Source: Pseudoalteromonas nigrifaciens
Lineage (GTDB): Bacteria > Pseudomonadota > Gammaproteobacteria > Enterobacterales > Alteromonadaceae
Reading direction: 5' to 3'
NCBI RefSeq assembly: GCF_002221505.1
Contig: NZ_CP011036.1
Coordinates: 1,426,001 to 1,490,000, forward strand
Length of the DNA: 64,000 nucleotides
Part shown: positions 8,910 to 17,714 of the stretch, piece after piece
How positions within the stretch are numbered: the stretch's first letter is position 1
Layout: each line of letters begins with the position of its first letter
The notes under the pieces: generated by a model
Seen by the model: the letters and a program-made list of their open reading frames with translations, nothing else
Told to the model about the DNA's origin: nothing
The model's database searches: none
Made by a program: the position numbers and the translations under genes

Positions 8910-9221
8910 GGGCAATATAATAATGAAGTTTTTAACAAGATAATTAGCCAATATAATAACATAGTCGCTGCTATGTCACTAAGTGTGTTGTGTTATTAGT
9001 ATGTGCCTTAATTGTTTGATGTAACGGGTTGCTGCAAAGTTTTAATTAAATGAGTAGCGCCATTATTTATCGTAATTCGTGTTAAAATATTAGCCCGTTA
9101 AAAAATCAATGTTTTAGTGAGCTAGGCTGGACTTTAATTTTACAAAACGCTAAGCGTTAATATCGTGTGTGTAGCATCAACTAGATTACTAATAAGCAAA
9201 TGCATTTAAACAGAGGTTATT

Positions 9222-9485
9222 ATGAAAACACAGCCTATGGCGTGTCGGTTAGGCTGTGGGGCATGTTGTATTGCGCCAAGTATTAGCTCGCCCATTCCAG
9301 GAATGCCAAACGGTAAAAAGGCCGGAGAGCGTTGTATTCAGCTAGATGAGCGTAATTTATGTAAGTTATTTGGCGACGCCAGTCGGCCAAAAGTATGCAG
9401 CGATTTTAGCGCCACATTAGATGTATGCGGTACAACTAATGCGCAGGCTTTAGCGCTTATTACTGAGCTTGAGGAGTTGACCTGA
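9222..9485 (+). CDS. YkgJ/YeiW-like cysteine-cluster protein (putative metal-binding)
   Basis: This 87-aa protein has the CxxxCGACC cluster at its N-terminus (CRLGCGACCIAPSISSPIPG) and further cysteines at CIQL, CKLF, CSDF and CGTT. This is the UPF0153 / zinc-iron-chelating pattern. The motifs are nearly identical across gammaproteobacteria, but the function is not established. A good ribosome-binding site (AGAGG) precedes the ATG. Confidence 0.88.
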   Translation: MKTQPMACRLGCGACCIAPSISSPIPGMPNGKKAGERCIQLDERNLCKLFGDASRPKVCSDFSATLDVCGTTNAQALALITELEELT

Positions 9486-9540
9486 GCAAGCCTATCATCT
9501 ACAACCACCTGGTAAATAATAAGCTTGCTTATGAAGTGGG

Positions 9541-11409
9541 CTACCAGCTATACGTTGCGCTTAGCGTATATTGCTCGCCACGTCCAGGAGTGCCCGGGAT
9601 CTCTTGAAACGATTCATTCCACAGGTTATCTGCGGCCAATGTAATAAATAAGTTTTTAATCTGCGGCGGCATTATTTTTAAGGTTAAATGAGTAAATAAC
9701 GCATCATCATCGCCACTGCGCAGCGTATTTTCATGTTGTTTGCGCCACTCGTTATCTATACGAAACTCTAAAATATCTGTTGGGTTCCAAATAGCCGCAA
9801 GGGTTAGCCTATGGTCTGGGTAGTTTAATGCGTAAAAGCTGGCATCTATATCGGCTGCGCCATAATTCTCTGATTTTTTTAAAAAGCTATAACTGGCAAT
9901 AATTTCTGCGTTATCAAAATGCTTAGTTGCAAGAAACTCAACCCCCGAGGTATTAATATCTACCGGATTGGCAAAGCGGGCAGAAGTGGCATCAAAACTA
10001 TAAGTCCAATCGGTTAAGTTATCATCTTGGCGATAAAAAACAGCAGAGTTAAAGCGCCAACTTTGTCGTTCTAATAATAAGCCCAGCTCGAGGTTTTTAG
10101 TACTTTCGCGCTCAAGGTTATAGTTACTTCTAAACAAACCGCCAGTGTCACTGCCGCCAATTGCGGTATAGCCTGCTACTTGGCTTGCCTGTGCATACGA
10201 TAAATAAACAGTGCGCTCAGTGCCGTCGCTATTTTGTGTATTTAAAGTTATATCACCAATAAGTGAAATTTCAGAATCGTCACGATTGGTATCGTCAAAA
10301 GCCGCACCAAGGCGAATAGTAAGGTGTTGATCGCTCTCAAGTGCCATTTGGTACTCTGGCAGCACACTTACTTTATAATAATTACGTGAGGTAAAATTAT
10401 TTTCAAGCGTGGTCGATTCAATCGAATCGTTAATAAATTGCGCAGAATAATTGAGAGCAAAAGACGTGCTGTACGCATGGCGCCCTGAAAGTGCTAGTGA
10501 TTTAACGTCGGTTTGATGAAACGCTTCGAACGACATTGGGTTTTCACGAGAATACACATAGTGATCCTCGTGTTTACGATAATATGTAGATACTTCAAAC
10601 GAGCTCTCGGCGCTATAGTTTTGCTTATGGTTGAGCATAAATAGCTGAGTTTTAAGATCTTCAGTTTCGTTAACCCCAAAAGGAGTATACAAATTTGGCC
10701 AACCAAAAAACTTTTCTTGAGAGCCAAAAAACAGATCGGTTTGTGAGTCTGGCCCCACTAATTGAACACGGCTTGAGGCGCGGGTAAAGTCATGATCGCC
10801 ATAATCAATAGAGCCATCACTTTGTGAGTGAGAAAACTCGCCTTCCACACCCAGCTGCCAATCGGTAATACCATCTAATGGTATATTCACGCCCGCATGC
10901 AGGCTTTGTAAATTAAAATCATTGCTACCAACCCCAAGTGATACGCTACCACCTGTACTAATTGGCTTCCAAGCAAACGATACTGTACCAACTGAACTGT
11001 TAACGCCATAAAGTGCATTATCTGCTGCGGTGAATATAGCTGGGCCGCGTAGCATTTGCGGCGCTATAGGAATTTCGGCAAAGTAATGTCCCGACTGCGG
11101 ATCGAACAAAGTGGCGCTGCCAACCCTAAAACCAGTATTTTCGAAAATACCACCACGAATGGTTACATCTGCTTGTGCTTCGGCCATATTACGCGATTGC
11201 ACATCAACACGCGGATCATACTCTAAATTAGAAACCGGTGAGTCGAAAGTGCCCACGGGTTCTTTATTTGCCGTAGGGGAGGCTTCAACCGTTATTTGCT
11301 CTATTGCAGTGGCATTTTTAGTTTCCACTTCAGCGTAGGCAAAGCTAGTAACACTGCATAGCAATGTAGGTAATAATACGGGTAATATAAGGCGCGGGGC
11401 ACGATTCAT
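9541..11409 (-). CDS. TonB-dependent outer-membrane receptor
   Basis: The 622-aa protein has a 26-residue signal peptide (cleavage near AYA-EVETK), a plug domain (about 35-160) with IEQITVEAS and DVTIRGGIFENTG, and a 22-strand-type beta-barrel ending in aromatic Tyr-Ser-Trp. It takes up a large ligand through the outer membrane using TonB energy. The ligand is not identifiable. The barrel is somewhat short for a siderophore receptor and resembles small TonB receptors of marine bacteria. The neighbouring genes do not indicate the ligand. A weak Fur-like site lies upstream. Confidence 0.9.
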   Translation of the reverse strand: MNRAPRLILPVLLPTLLCSVTSFAYAEVETKNATAIEQITVEASPTANKEPVGTFDSPVSNLEYDPRVDVQSRNMAEAQADVTIRGGIFENTGFRVGSATLFDPQSGHYFAEIPIAPQMLRGPAIFTAADNALYGVNSSVGTVSFAWKPISTGGSVSLGVGSNDFNLQSLHAGVNIPLDGITDWQLGVEGEFSHSQSDGSIDYGDHDFTRASSRVQLVGPDSQTDLFFGSQEKFFGWPNLYTPFGVNETEDLKTQLFMLNHKQNYSAESSFEVSTYYRKHEDHYVYSRENPMSFEAFHQTDVKSLALSGRHAYSTSFALNYSAQFINDSIESTTLENNFTSRNYYKVSVLPEYQMALESDQHLTIRLGAAFDDTNRDDSEISLIGDITLNTQNSDGTERTVYLSYAQASQVAGYTAIGGSDTGGLFRSNYNLERESTKNLELGLLLERQSWRFNSAVFYRQDDNLTDWTYSFDATSARFANPVDINTSGVEFLATKHFDNAEIIASYSFLKKSENYGAADIDASFYALNYPDHRLTLAAIWNPTDILEFRIDNEWRKQHENTLRSGDDDALFTHLTLKIMPPQIKNLFITLAADNLWNESFQEIPGTPGRGEQYTLSATYSW

Positions 11410-11536
11410 GTTTTTCTCATTTTTGTATATGTAATTGTGCTAACAATTAAATCCGAAACACGCCTGTTAAGGCGTGATAAAGTAGTCAAATAATTGTAAT
11501 TTGGCTTGGTATTGTATATTAATCTTAAAAAATTGC

Positions 11537-11556
11537 ATTTGATAATCATTCGTAAA
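11537..11556. promoter_or_regulatory. Weak Fur-box-like site
   Basis: GATAATCATT (11541-11550) matches the central ten bases of the Fur consensus, but only about 12 of 19 positions match overall. It lies between the TonB receptor and msrA and could serve either promoter. Confidence 0.25.
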
Positions 11557-11573
11557 GTAGGGTAATTGATTTT

Positions 11574-12083
11574 ATGAGCACAGTACAAACAAACGAAAAT
11601 TCGCATCTAGAAAGTATTTACTTTGCCGGAGGCTGCCTTTGGGGGGTACAAGAGTTTATTAAGTACTTACCCGGCGTTGTTACCACTGAGGCTGGGCGAG
11701 CTAATGGCACAAATAATAATACACAAGGTGAATACGACGGTTATGCCGAGTGCGTGAAAGTAACCTTTGATATAACAGCCGTGACACTCTATAAACTGAT
11801 TGAATACTTTTTTGAGATTATTGACCCTTACAGCGTTAATAAGCAGGGTAACGATGTTGGTTTAAAATACCGTAGTGCTATTTATAGTAAACAGCAATGT
11901 CACTTAACAATTGCAAACGACTATATAAATCAACGCGCTGATGCAGATAAAATAGTGGTACAAGTTCAGTTGCTAACCAATTATGTTCCCAGCGATGCAG
12001 AGCACCAAGACCGGTTAACTAATTTTCCCGATGACTATTGTCATATCCCACCTGAGTTATTACATAAATATAAATCGAAATAA
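11574..12083 (+). CDS. msrA: Peptide-methionine (S)-S-oxide reductase
   Basis: MsrA (169 aa) repairs methionine-S-sulfoxide using a cysteine nucleophile. The active site reads AGGCLWGVQEF where most MsrA have GCFWGxE: the Cys and Trp are kept, but the substrate-contacting Phe is Leu and the motif's last residue is Gln. Other conserved parts, GYAEC, FFEIIDPYSVNKQGNDVGLKYRSAIY and the NFPDDYCH tail, support the family. The substitutions suggest a divergent subgroup or altered substrate range. The resolving cysteine is not obvious. Confidence 0.87.
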   Translation: MSTVQTNENSHLESIYFAGGCLWGVQEFIKYLPGVVTTEAGRANGTNNNTQGEYDGYAECVKVTFDITAVTLYKLIEYFFEIIDPYSVNKQGNDVGLKYRSAIYSKQQCHLTIANDYINQRADADKIVVQVQLLTNYVPSDAEHQDRLTNFPDDYCHIPPELLHKYKSK

Positions 12084-12185
12084 AGTTAAAGTCTGCTATA
12101 TCAATTATGCTAAGAGCAACTGTTTCTCTCATCAGTAAGCTCTGTGGCTACAACAAAAGATTTAATAAAAAACATTCAGCCACAA

Positions 12186-12212
12186 AAAAGCTCACAAATT
12201 GTGAGCTTTTTA
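12186..12212. terminator. Bidirectional terminator between msrA and the lipoprotein gene
   Basis: A 12-bp stem (AAAAGCTCACAA / TTGTGAGCTTTT) with a one-base centre lies between convergent genes. Confidence 0.85.
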
Positions 12213-12231
12213 TGTGCTTTAAAACCTGCCG

Positions 12232-12777
12232 CTACTTTTGTGGCGGGAAGTTATTTAAAATTTTAGCGACTGTTTTTCTAACCGACAGTTCACGTTGCTC
12301 AGGAGATTGGTTTTTCTTTAATCGACCATCTTCAGCGCCGCGCCATACTAACTGGTTTGATTCACGGTCAATAATATCAATAACTAAAGTACCTACTTCG
12401 TATTCACGAGCAGATATATCGTTTTGATACCCTAAACCCCACGAGCTCCAACGAGCGCCGTAGCCAATATTAAAAGAACTTACGTCTAGCTCTTTATCTA
12501 CCGATGCATGGTAGTTTACCAGCACGTCTGCTTGAGCAGGATCGGCTAAGCTCATGCCCATTTTTTGATTAAGCTCACTGCTTATTGCGCTGCGTACACG
12601 TTTTTCCATTAACGCATTAATTTGATAATTATTGGTGTCTTTTGTTAAATCTGCATTTTCTACCCACGCAAACGTTTTATAGTTAGCAAAGTTTGCTGAC
12701 TTGTCGTAATCCCAATCTGCGGTTTGCGTACAAGCAGTTAAAAACGCAAGTGCGGCTACAATAAAAATATTTTTCAT
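12232..12777 (-). CDS. DUF4136-domain lipoprotein
   Basis: The 181-aa protein starts with a lipoprotein signal peptide, lipobox LTAC with Cys16. The mature part is a DUF4136 domain (DWDYDKSANFANYKTFAW at its start, and GTLVIDIIDRESNQLVWRGA near the end). Function is unknown. It is probably anchored in the outer membrane facing the periplasm. AGGAG lies 8 nt before the ATG. It follows mksB on the same strand with a 109-bp gap, so it probably has its own promoter and is not part of the condensin operon. Confidence 0.88.
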   Translation of the reverse strand: MKNIFIVAALAFLTACTQTADWDYDKSANFANYKTFAWVENADLTKDTNNYQINALMEKRVRSAISSELNQKMGMSLADPAQADVLVNYHASVDKELDVSSFNIGYGARWSSWGLGYQNDISAREYEVGTLVIDIIDRESNQLVWRGAEDGRLKKNQSPEQRELSVRKTVAKILNNFPPQK

Positions 12778-12886
12778 ACAGTTTACTCCTAATCTTTTTT
12801 ATAAAATAACACACATTGTTAGGCAGTGTGATATTTAAGCGCTTAACAACAGTTTAGCTGCTATAGCTGAACCATTGATTAATTAC

Positions 12887-15661
12887 TTAATGTTCAACTT
12901 CTATCCAGTCTTTTTCGTCTACCCAGTTTTGTGCACCGTCTTTAACTGAGCGAATTGGCACAATATAATCGCAGCTTGTTTGTGGTTTAACTGAGGCAAA
13001 TATAGGGACGAAGCCAAAGCTAAGTGCGGTTTCAATAATTGCCTTTTGATTTTGCGGATCAATGTCGGCGGCTTCATCTATGTATATAGGTATACGGTAT
13101 AAATTTTGTTCTTGTGAGCTTAACAAATAGCGAATAAACAACATACCACATAATAACTTAATAGTTATGCGCGTACCGTTTGAACCCGCCGAGTCTATTT
13201 TGTCAAAGTGTTCGGTATCGCCTGCGCGATTGACTACTTCAAAACGAATATCAAATAAATCGGTGAGGGTAAGGCCAGCTTTGTCGGAGGCGAGCTTAAT
13301 TAAATGATCTTTCGCCTCGTTTACTGCGCTTTCGCTATACGGTTCTTGGCTGAGTAAATCCAGCGTGTCCCCTTGCTCAAACTGATGCGAGGTACTAATT
13401 ATAGTATCTATACTATCAACTAACATTTTGCGCGGTATTACATTAATTTTAAATGCTTGCAGGTTCGAAATACGATGCTGGCTAATGCCTTTATTAAAGC
13501 TGTTCATTTCGCGGCGCAGGCGGTCTAAATCTTCGCGTAGGCCTTTAATGGTTGCGGCTACTTCTGTTAGGGCCACACGGCCTTGACGCTCAACGGCATC
13601 GCGTTCGTTATCAATGTTATGAAACGCACTAATGAGTTTTTGATACTTACTAAACTCATCGTTTTCGTTATCAAACTTGGTAATACCGGCATTATAAATA
13701 TGCAAATAGGTATTGCGTACGTTTATCTCAAAGTTACGCAGCTCTTGGCAGTCTTTATTAAAGTGGTGCACTAGGTCGCTTAAATTATCAAAGTCTATTG
13801 TTACCTCTATCATGTAAGGGGTAACTTTGCCGCTGTATAAATCAAGCGTGTGATCAATTCGTTCGCTTTTCACTTGGCGCAGACGATCTGATTGGCGATT
13901 AATTTGCGCCTGTTTTGATTTAATAATTGAGCGTCTGTCGCTAATTGAGCCGCTATTTTTTTGAATGTCTTGTAGGTAGTCGTCAACCTGATCGCGCTCA
14001 GCTAACAACTGCTCTTTTAGCATGGTTTGTGCTTCAGCCGATTGCAGCATAGTGTCAAACTGCTCTAAACGTTTAAGGGCGGCCTCTGCGCTCATTAGTT
14101 CATTGTACAAGGTGTCTTTTTCTTTTTGCTTATCGGCCACATTTGCAGCTACATCGCGCTGTTGCTTAAACTCTTTTAAAGCATGCTCAAGGGCACTTAA
14201 TTGAGCGGTTAGCTGCTCTTTATTTTCGCCGCTTTGCATTTGTACAGGGGAGAGCTTTTTAAGCTTAATACTCGCGCCAGGTAAGCTAAGCACGCCGCCT
14301 TTTACGTTTTCGCTTAAGTGCGATAAAAACGCACTAAATGCGTTTTCGTCATCAATGCTTATGTCGCCATTGCTGGTGGTTGCAAACGAGAGCATGTCGG
14401 GGTTTAAAATGCGCGAAATTTCTTCCACTTCTTTTAACGACAGCTCTTCGCGCATGCGGGTAAATAAATTAAACTCCAAGTTTTTAAGTTGTAGCTTTAA
14501 GCTCTTAATCTGTTTTTGGGTTTCGCTAATACGGTAGTCAAGTGTATGCAGGCTTTGCCCTTGTGCGCTGGTAATAGAGTGTGAAAGCGACTCGTAGTCT
14601 TGCTTTAACTGGGTAAGGCTCGTTTTAAGCGTGGCTTTGTTAACCAGTTCAAATTCGTTTTTAAGTGCGTTAAAATCTAAAAACCATTGCTCTATTTGCG
14701 TTTGCCTGCGCTCTATATCGCGCGACTGTTGTACGTACAAACTTTGCTTTTGTTCAAACTCGTGTTTTTCGTGTTCTATGTTTTCAAGTGCTATTGCTAG
14801 CTCTTCTAGTTGCGACTCTTGGTAGTTGTCAAAATCAATCAGTGCTTGGTCAATTTTTGGCGCATAAGCCGCTAATTTACCTTTTAGAACGGTTTGGTTC
14901 TCTAGCATCGACTCAAGCGCCGCTATGGGCTCTTGCATCGATTCAAGGGCGTGCAATTCACGTTTACTGCGGTTTACTTTATCGAACGAGCGACGCCACA
15001 CTTCATAAAAGTCGACCTTAGAGTTAGACATGTGGCGCTCAAATACACGTAGCATAAAGCGTTTTACATCGGCGGCACCGAGTTTATGTAAGTTAAGAAT
15101 ACGGCGAAATATTTCTTTATAAATAGTCGAATCTTGAACGTTATTAAGCGGGATCATTTTTAAGTTGATCTCGTCGTCAAACGGGGTTGCGCCGCCGGTG
15201 AGTAGGGCGTTTAGTTCTTGCGCTTTTAGCTCTATGGGGTTGTAACCAAGCTGTTTTAAATGGCTGAACAGCTTAGTGTATTTAATAATGGTTTTACCTT
15301 GGGTGTACTGCTCTAAATCAAGCTTGCCTTGGTAGCAAAAATATTGATGCGCATAACCGGCAATTTTCCCCAAACCCGCTACACCAATCACTACTGAGCC
15401 ATGGGGCAAATTTGCTTCAAGCAAAATGTAGGATTGATCTGACGAAAAATAAAACTTTCGGGTTTCGTCTAAATCGTGGCCATCCCATTCGGTTAGGCGT
15501 AAATCGTTAATAAGCGGAAACTGCAGGGCATTTATTACTGAGCTTTTACCCGTATTGTTGGGCGCGCAAATAGAGCTGCTTTTATCCAGCGGGATCACAC
15601 ACTTTGCGTAACCTGCGGTATTGAGTAGGGCGAGTTTACTTAGTCCGTATAAATTTTTCAT
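12887..15661 (-). CDS. mksB: MksB, SMC-like ATPase of the MksBEF condensin
   Basis: This 924-aa MukB-like SMC protein has a Walker A at residues 33-40 (APNNTGKS), two long coiled-coil arms separated by a hinge near the middle, and a C-terminal head with SAGSNGTRITIKLL (signature-like) and Walker B IPIYIDEAADID (about 857-865). MksBEF complexes extrude DNA loops and compact the chromosome. With the MksG nuclease they restrict plasmids (Wadjet). Its ATG overlaps the mksE stop (ATGA), so the two are translationally coupled. No toprim nuclease gene follows, which points to a chromosome-organising rather than a plasmid-cutting role. Confidence 0.88.
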   Translation of the reverse strand: MKNLYGLSKLALLNTAGYAKCVIPLDKSSSICAPNNTGKSSVINALQFPLINDLRLTEWDGHDLDETRKFYFSSDQSYILLEANLPHGSVVIGVAGLGKIAGYAHQYFCYQGKLDLEQYTQGKTIIKYTKLFSHLKQLGYNPIELKAQELNALLTGGATPFDDEINLKMIPLNNVQDSTIYKEIFRRILNLHKLGAADVKRFMLRVFERHMSNSKVDFYEVWRRSFDKVNRSKRELHALESMQEPIAALESMLENQTVLKGKLAAYAPKIDQALIDFDNYQESQLEELAIALENIEHEKHEFEQKQSLYVQQSRDIERRQTQIEQWFLDFNALKNEFELVNKATLKTSLTQLKQDYESLSHSITSAQGQSLHTLDYRISETQKQIKSLKLQLKNLEFNLFTRMREELSLKEVEEISRILNPDMLSFATTSNGDISIDDENAFSAFLSHLSENVKGGVLSLPGASIKLKKLSPVQMQSGENKEQLTAQLSALEHALKEFKQQRDVAANVADKQKEKDTLYNELMSAEAALKRLEQFDTMLQSAEAQTMLKEQLLAERDQVDDYLQDIQKNSGSISDRRSIIKSKQAQINRQSDRLRQVKSERIDHTLDLYSGKVTPYMIEVTIDFDNLSDLVHHFNKDCQELRNFEINVRNTYLHIYNAGITKFDNENDEFSKYQKLISAFHNIDNERDAVERQGRVALTEVAATIKGLREDLDRLRREMNSFNKGISQHRISNLQAFKINVIPRKMLVDSIDTIISTSHQFEQGDTLDLLSQEPYSESAVNEAKDHLIKLASDKAGLTLTDLFDIRFEVVNRAGDTEHFDKIDSAGSNGTRITIKLLCGMLFIRYLLSSQEQNLYRIPIYIDEAADIDPQNQKAIIETALSFGFVPIFASVKPQTSCDYIVPIRSVKDGAQNWVDEKDWIEVEH

Positions 15662-16206
15662 TCCTCGTCCTCTGTTAGGTAGGTTTCTTCGTTTACTTCC
15701 ATTAAGGCATCTATATAGCGATGGATAGGGGCTTGTAGCATAAAGCCTGCTTCTACTTCGCGTGCCAAACCTAAGCGTACCATGCGCAGGTACACGTCTT
15801 TGCGCAGATCTGAACCCGAAAATATCTCTAGTTGATCAAACAAGTGTTTGTTAATTTGCACTAAGGTTTGCATTAACTCTAAATCGTTTACTTCGTCGAA
15901 CAAGGCGCGCATTGGGTCTTTGCCGGTGTTGGCGTAGTGCTCAATTAAAATATAAATAGTGAGCGCAATAGCACGGGATATTTTGCCCATATTGGGTGTA
16001 CTTTCGTCGCTGCTAAAGTAATAAAAGCCACGGCTGTCGTGTTTTAGCTCATTACCTAGGGCGCTAAATAGCGCGCTGTACGCGTCTATGTTTTGATCCA
16101 GCTCTTGCCACATTAGGTTGTCTTGTTCGCAAATATGATAACCCGCCACTAATTTTTTATTAATTGCTTGTAAGTGGGTAAGCTCGTTTAAGTTTATTTG
16201 TGTCAT
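15658..16206 (-). CDS. mksE: MksE, winged-helix subunit of the MksBEF condensin
   Basis: This is a 182-aa MksE-type protein between mksF and mksB. It has paired winged-helix domains and an acidic C-terminus (NEETYLTEDEE). It is the small KITE subunit that binds the MksF kleisin and contacts DNA. The assignment rests mainly on operon position and size, with family-like blocks such as SRAIALTIYILIEHYANTG. It begins 5 bp after mksF and overlaps mksB by 4 bp. It is a little shorter than the Pseudomonas protein. Confidence 0.8.
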   Translation of the reverse strand: MTQINLNELTHLQAINKKLVAGYHICEQDNLMWQELDQNIDAYSALFSALGNELKHDSRGFYYFSSDESTPNMGKISRAIALTIYILIEHYANTGKDPMRALFDEVNDLELMQTLVQINKHLFDQLEIFSGSDLRKDVYLRMVRLGLAREVEAGFMLQAPIHRYIDALMEVNEETYLTEDEE

Positions 16207-16211
16207 GGTGA

Positions 16212-17498
16212 TTACTCATCTGCCTTACTAGGTGTTTGCGGCTGTGAATTATAGGGATAAAGAGAAAAATACTGACCGGCAATTTTAAAGCGCGCTTTTT
16301 CATCGCTTTGGCTTTTTTCAAGCTCGTTGTCACTTACTAATTTTTGATACAAAAACAGCATTTCTTCGGCATCTAAATCGGGGTAACTTTCGTCTAAAAA
16401 TTGCAGCAATGGTTGCGGCTTTTTACGTTTTGTATTGAAGCGTTTTGCAAAGCTGCTTTTAACATCGTTGTAATCGGGAATATTAGGCGTTTGAAAAGGC
16501 GGTACATCTTGCTGATCAGGCAATTGATATTCTTGATGCTCAAACTCAACCAAACTTGCCATATAGGCAACTATATGGCGTTGTTGCCCCAGCGAGTAAC
16601 GCTGTGCGTCGCTCACAAAATGCGGTTGCACCGCAGTTAGCATGTTGTCTACGCCATTTTTACGCACTAACCCAAGCACTCTTGCAGCTTGGCGGGTAAT
16701 TAAGTTATTACGGCGTAGTTCTTCACGCAGTGGCATAAGCATGTCGGCACTTTTACGCAGGCTTTCGCGGCCGATTAAATGCATTTCGAGAATACGGGTA
16801 CGTAATTGCTCTAGCATGCGTTTGTCGGTATATGCTTTACCCGATTGCTCAATACGCTCTATTTGCGTACTAATTTGCTGCTCTATAAGATTAAAGCAGG
16901 CATGAAAATCGCCTCGAATATCAACCATTTCTAGCATTGGCTCTATGTATTCGTCAAACGCTTCTATTACCGCTTTATAACGCTTTTGCAGCGATTGCAC
17001 CGCGTTATTAGATTTAGCTTGCTCAACAATATTTAAAATGGCGTTTTCGTTGTGTGCGTACAGTTTCATTATTTTGCGCACCCGATCATCCATAATACGG
17101 CTAAAACGGCGTAAGTCGTCAAAGTCTTCCACTTCGCCCGCGTTAGCTAAGCGATCGCCAAGGCGGGCTAAATCCTCTACTAATACGCTAATTTCTTGTG
17201 CTAAACCTAAATGTTCTTCTTGCAGTAAAAATGTAGCAAAGTCGGCAATGGCACGGTTTATTTCAAGCTGCGAAGATTTCGCTAAAGGAATTATAATATC
17301 TTGATTTAACAAGCGATTAGTTTCTTTATAAATACGCTCGTTATGCCATGTAGGTTGTTTTTGTTTAATGGCATTTTGCAAATCTTTAATACTAAAGTCT
17401 GCCATTTTAAAACGTTTAAATAATAGCTCTAGCACCCCCCAATGTTCGCTAAGGGTATTTAATAGCTTTTTAGCTGGGATCATAAGGCGTTTATACAT
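16212..17498 (-). CDS. mksF: MksF, kleisin subunit of the MksBEF condensin
   Basis: The 428-aa kleisin-like protein has an N-terminal winged-helix region (LLNTLSEHWGVLELLFKRFK), a helical middle domain rich in coiled coil, and a C-terminal winged helix that should contact the MksB head. It closes the ring around DNA. It is the first gene of the mksF-mksE-mksB operon (leftward), divergent from nhaD. The start is uncertain: the ATG at 17498 has an AGG directly against it, and an in-frame ATG lies five codons later. Confidence 0.8.
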   Translation of the reverse strand: MYKRLMIPAKKLLNTLSEHWGVLELLFKRFKMADFSIKDLQNAIKQKQPTWHNERIYKETNRLLNQDIIIPLAKSSQLEINRAIADFATFLLQEEHLGLAQEISVLVEDLARLGDRLANAGEVEDFDDLRRFSRIMDDRVRKIMKLYAHNENAILNIVEQAKSNNAVQSLQKRYKAVIEAFDEYIEPMLEMVDIRGDFHACFNLIEQQISTQIERIEQSGKAYTDKRMLEQLRTRILEMHLIGRESLRKSADMLMPLREELRRNNLITRQAARVLGLVRKNGVDNMLTAVQPHFVSDAQRYSLGQQRHIVAYMASLVEFEHQEYQLPDQQDVPPFQTPNIPDYNDVKSSFAKRFNTKRKKPQPLLQFLDESYPDLDAEEMLFLYQKLVSDNELEKSQSDEKARFKIAGQYFSLYPYNSQPQTPSKADE

Positions 17499-17626
17499 CC
17501 TAGTATGTTGTTAAATAAGTAGCTAAATAAGCTAGTTATTCGTAATTTTAATAGCGCTGATAGCTATATGGTATTCGTTTTTACAACGATTTAATAATAG
17601 TTTTTACCAGGTCATAGTGATAACAT

Positions 17627-17668
17627 CCGCACCGAAAATAGGCACACGAAATGTGCGGCTCTATTTTC
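17627..17668 (+). promoter_or_regulatory. Switchable hairpin in the nhaD leader
   Basis: GAAAATAG (17634-17641) pairs with CTATTTTC (17661-17668), enclosing GCACA/TGTGC (17642-17646 with 17652-17656). Alternatively CCGCAC (17627-17632) pairs with GTGCGG (17653-17658). The two folds share bases and exclude each other. It lies 47 nt before the Na+/H+ antiporter start. It could be an ion- or pH-responsive RNA or a protein site; I do not recognise a known riboswitch class. Confidence 0.4.
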
Positions 17669-17714
17669 TTCATAGGTTCAATTTTTACATTATTCCAAAG
17701 GTTGTTCAATTATC

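Noticed and set aside
12887..17498. Complete Wadjet plasmid-defence system
   Set aside because: The three Jet/Mks subunits are present but no JetD/MksG nuclease gene lies on either side (nhaD and a DUF4136 lipoprotein flank it).
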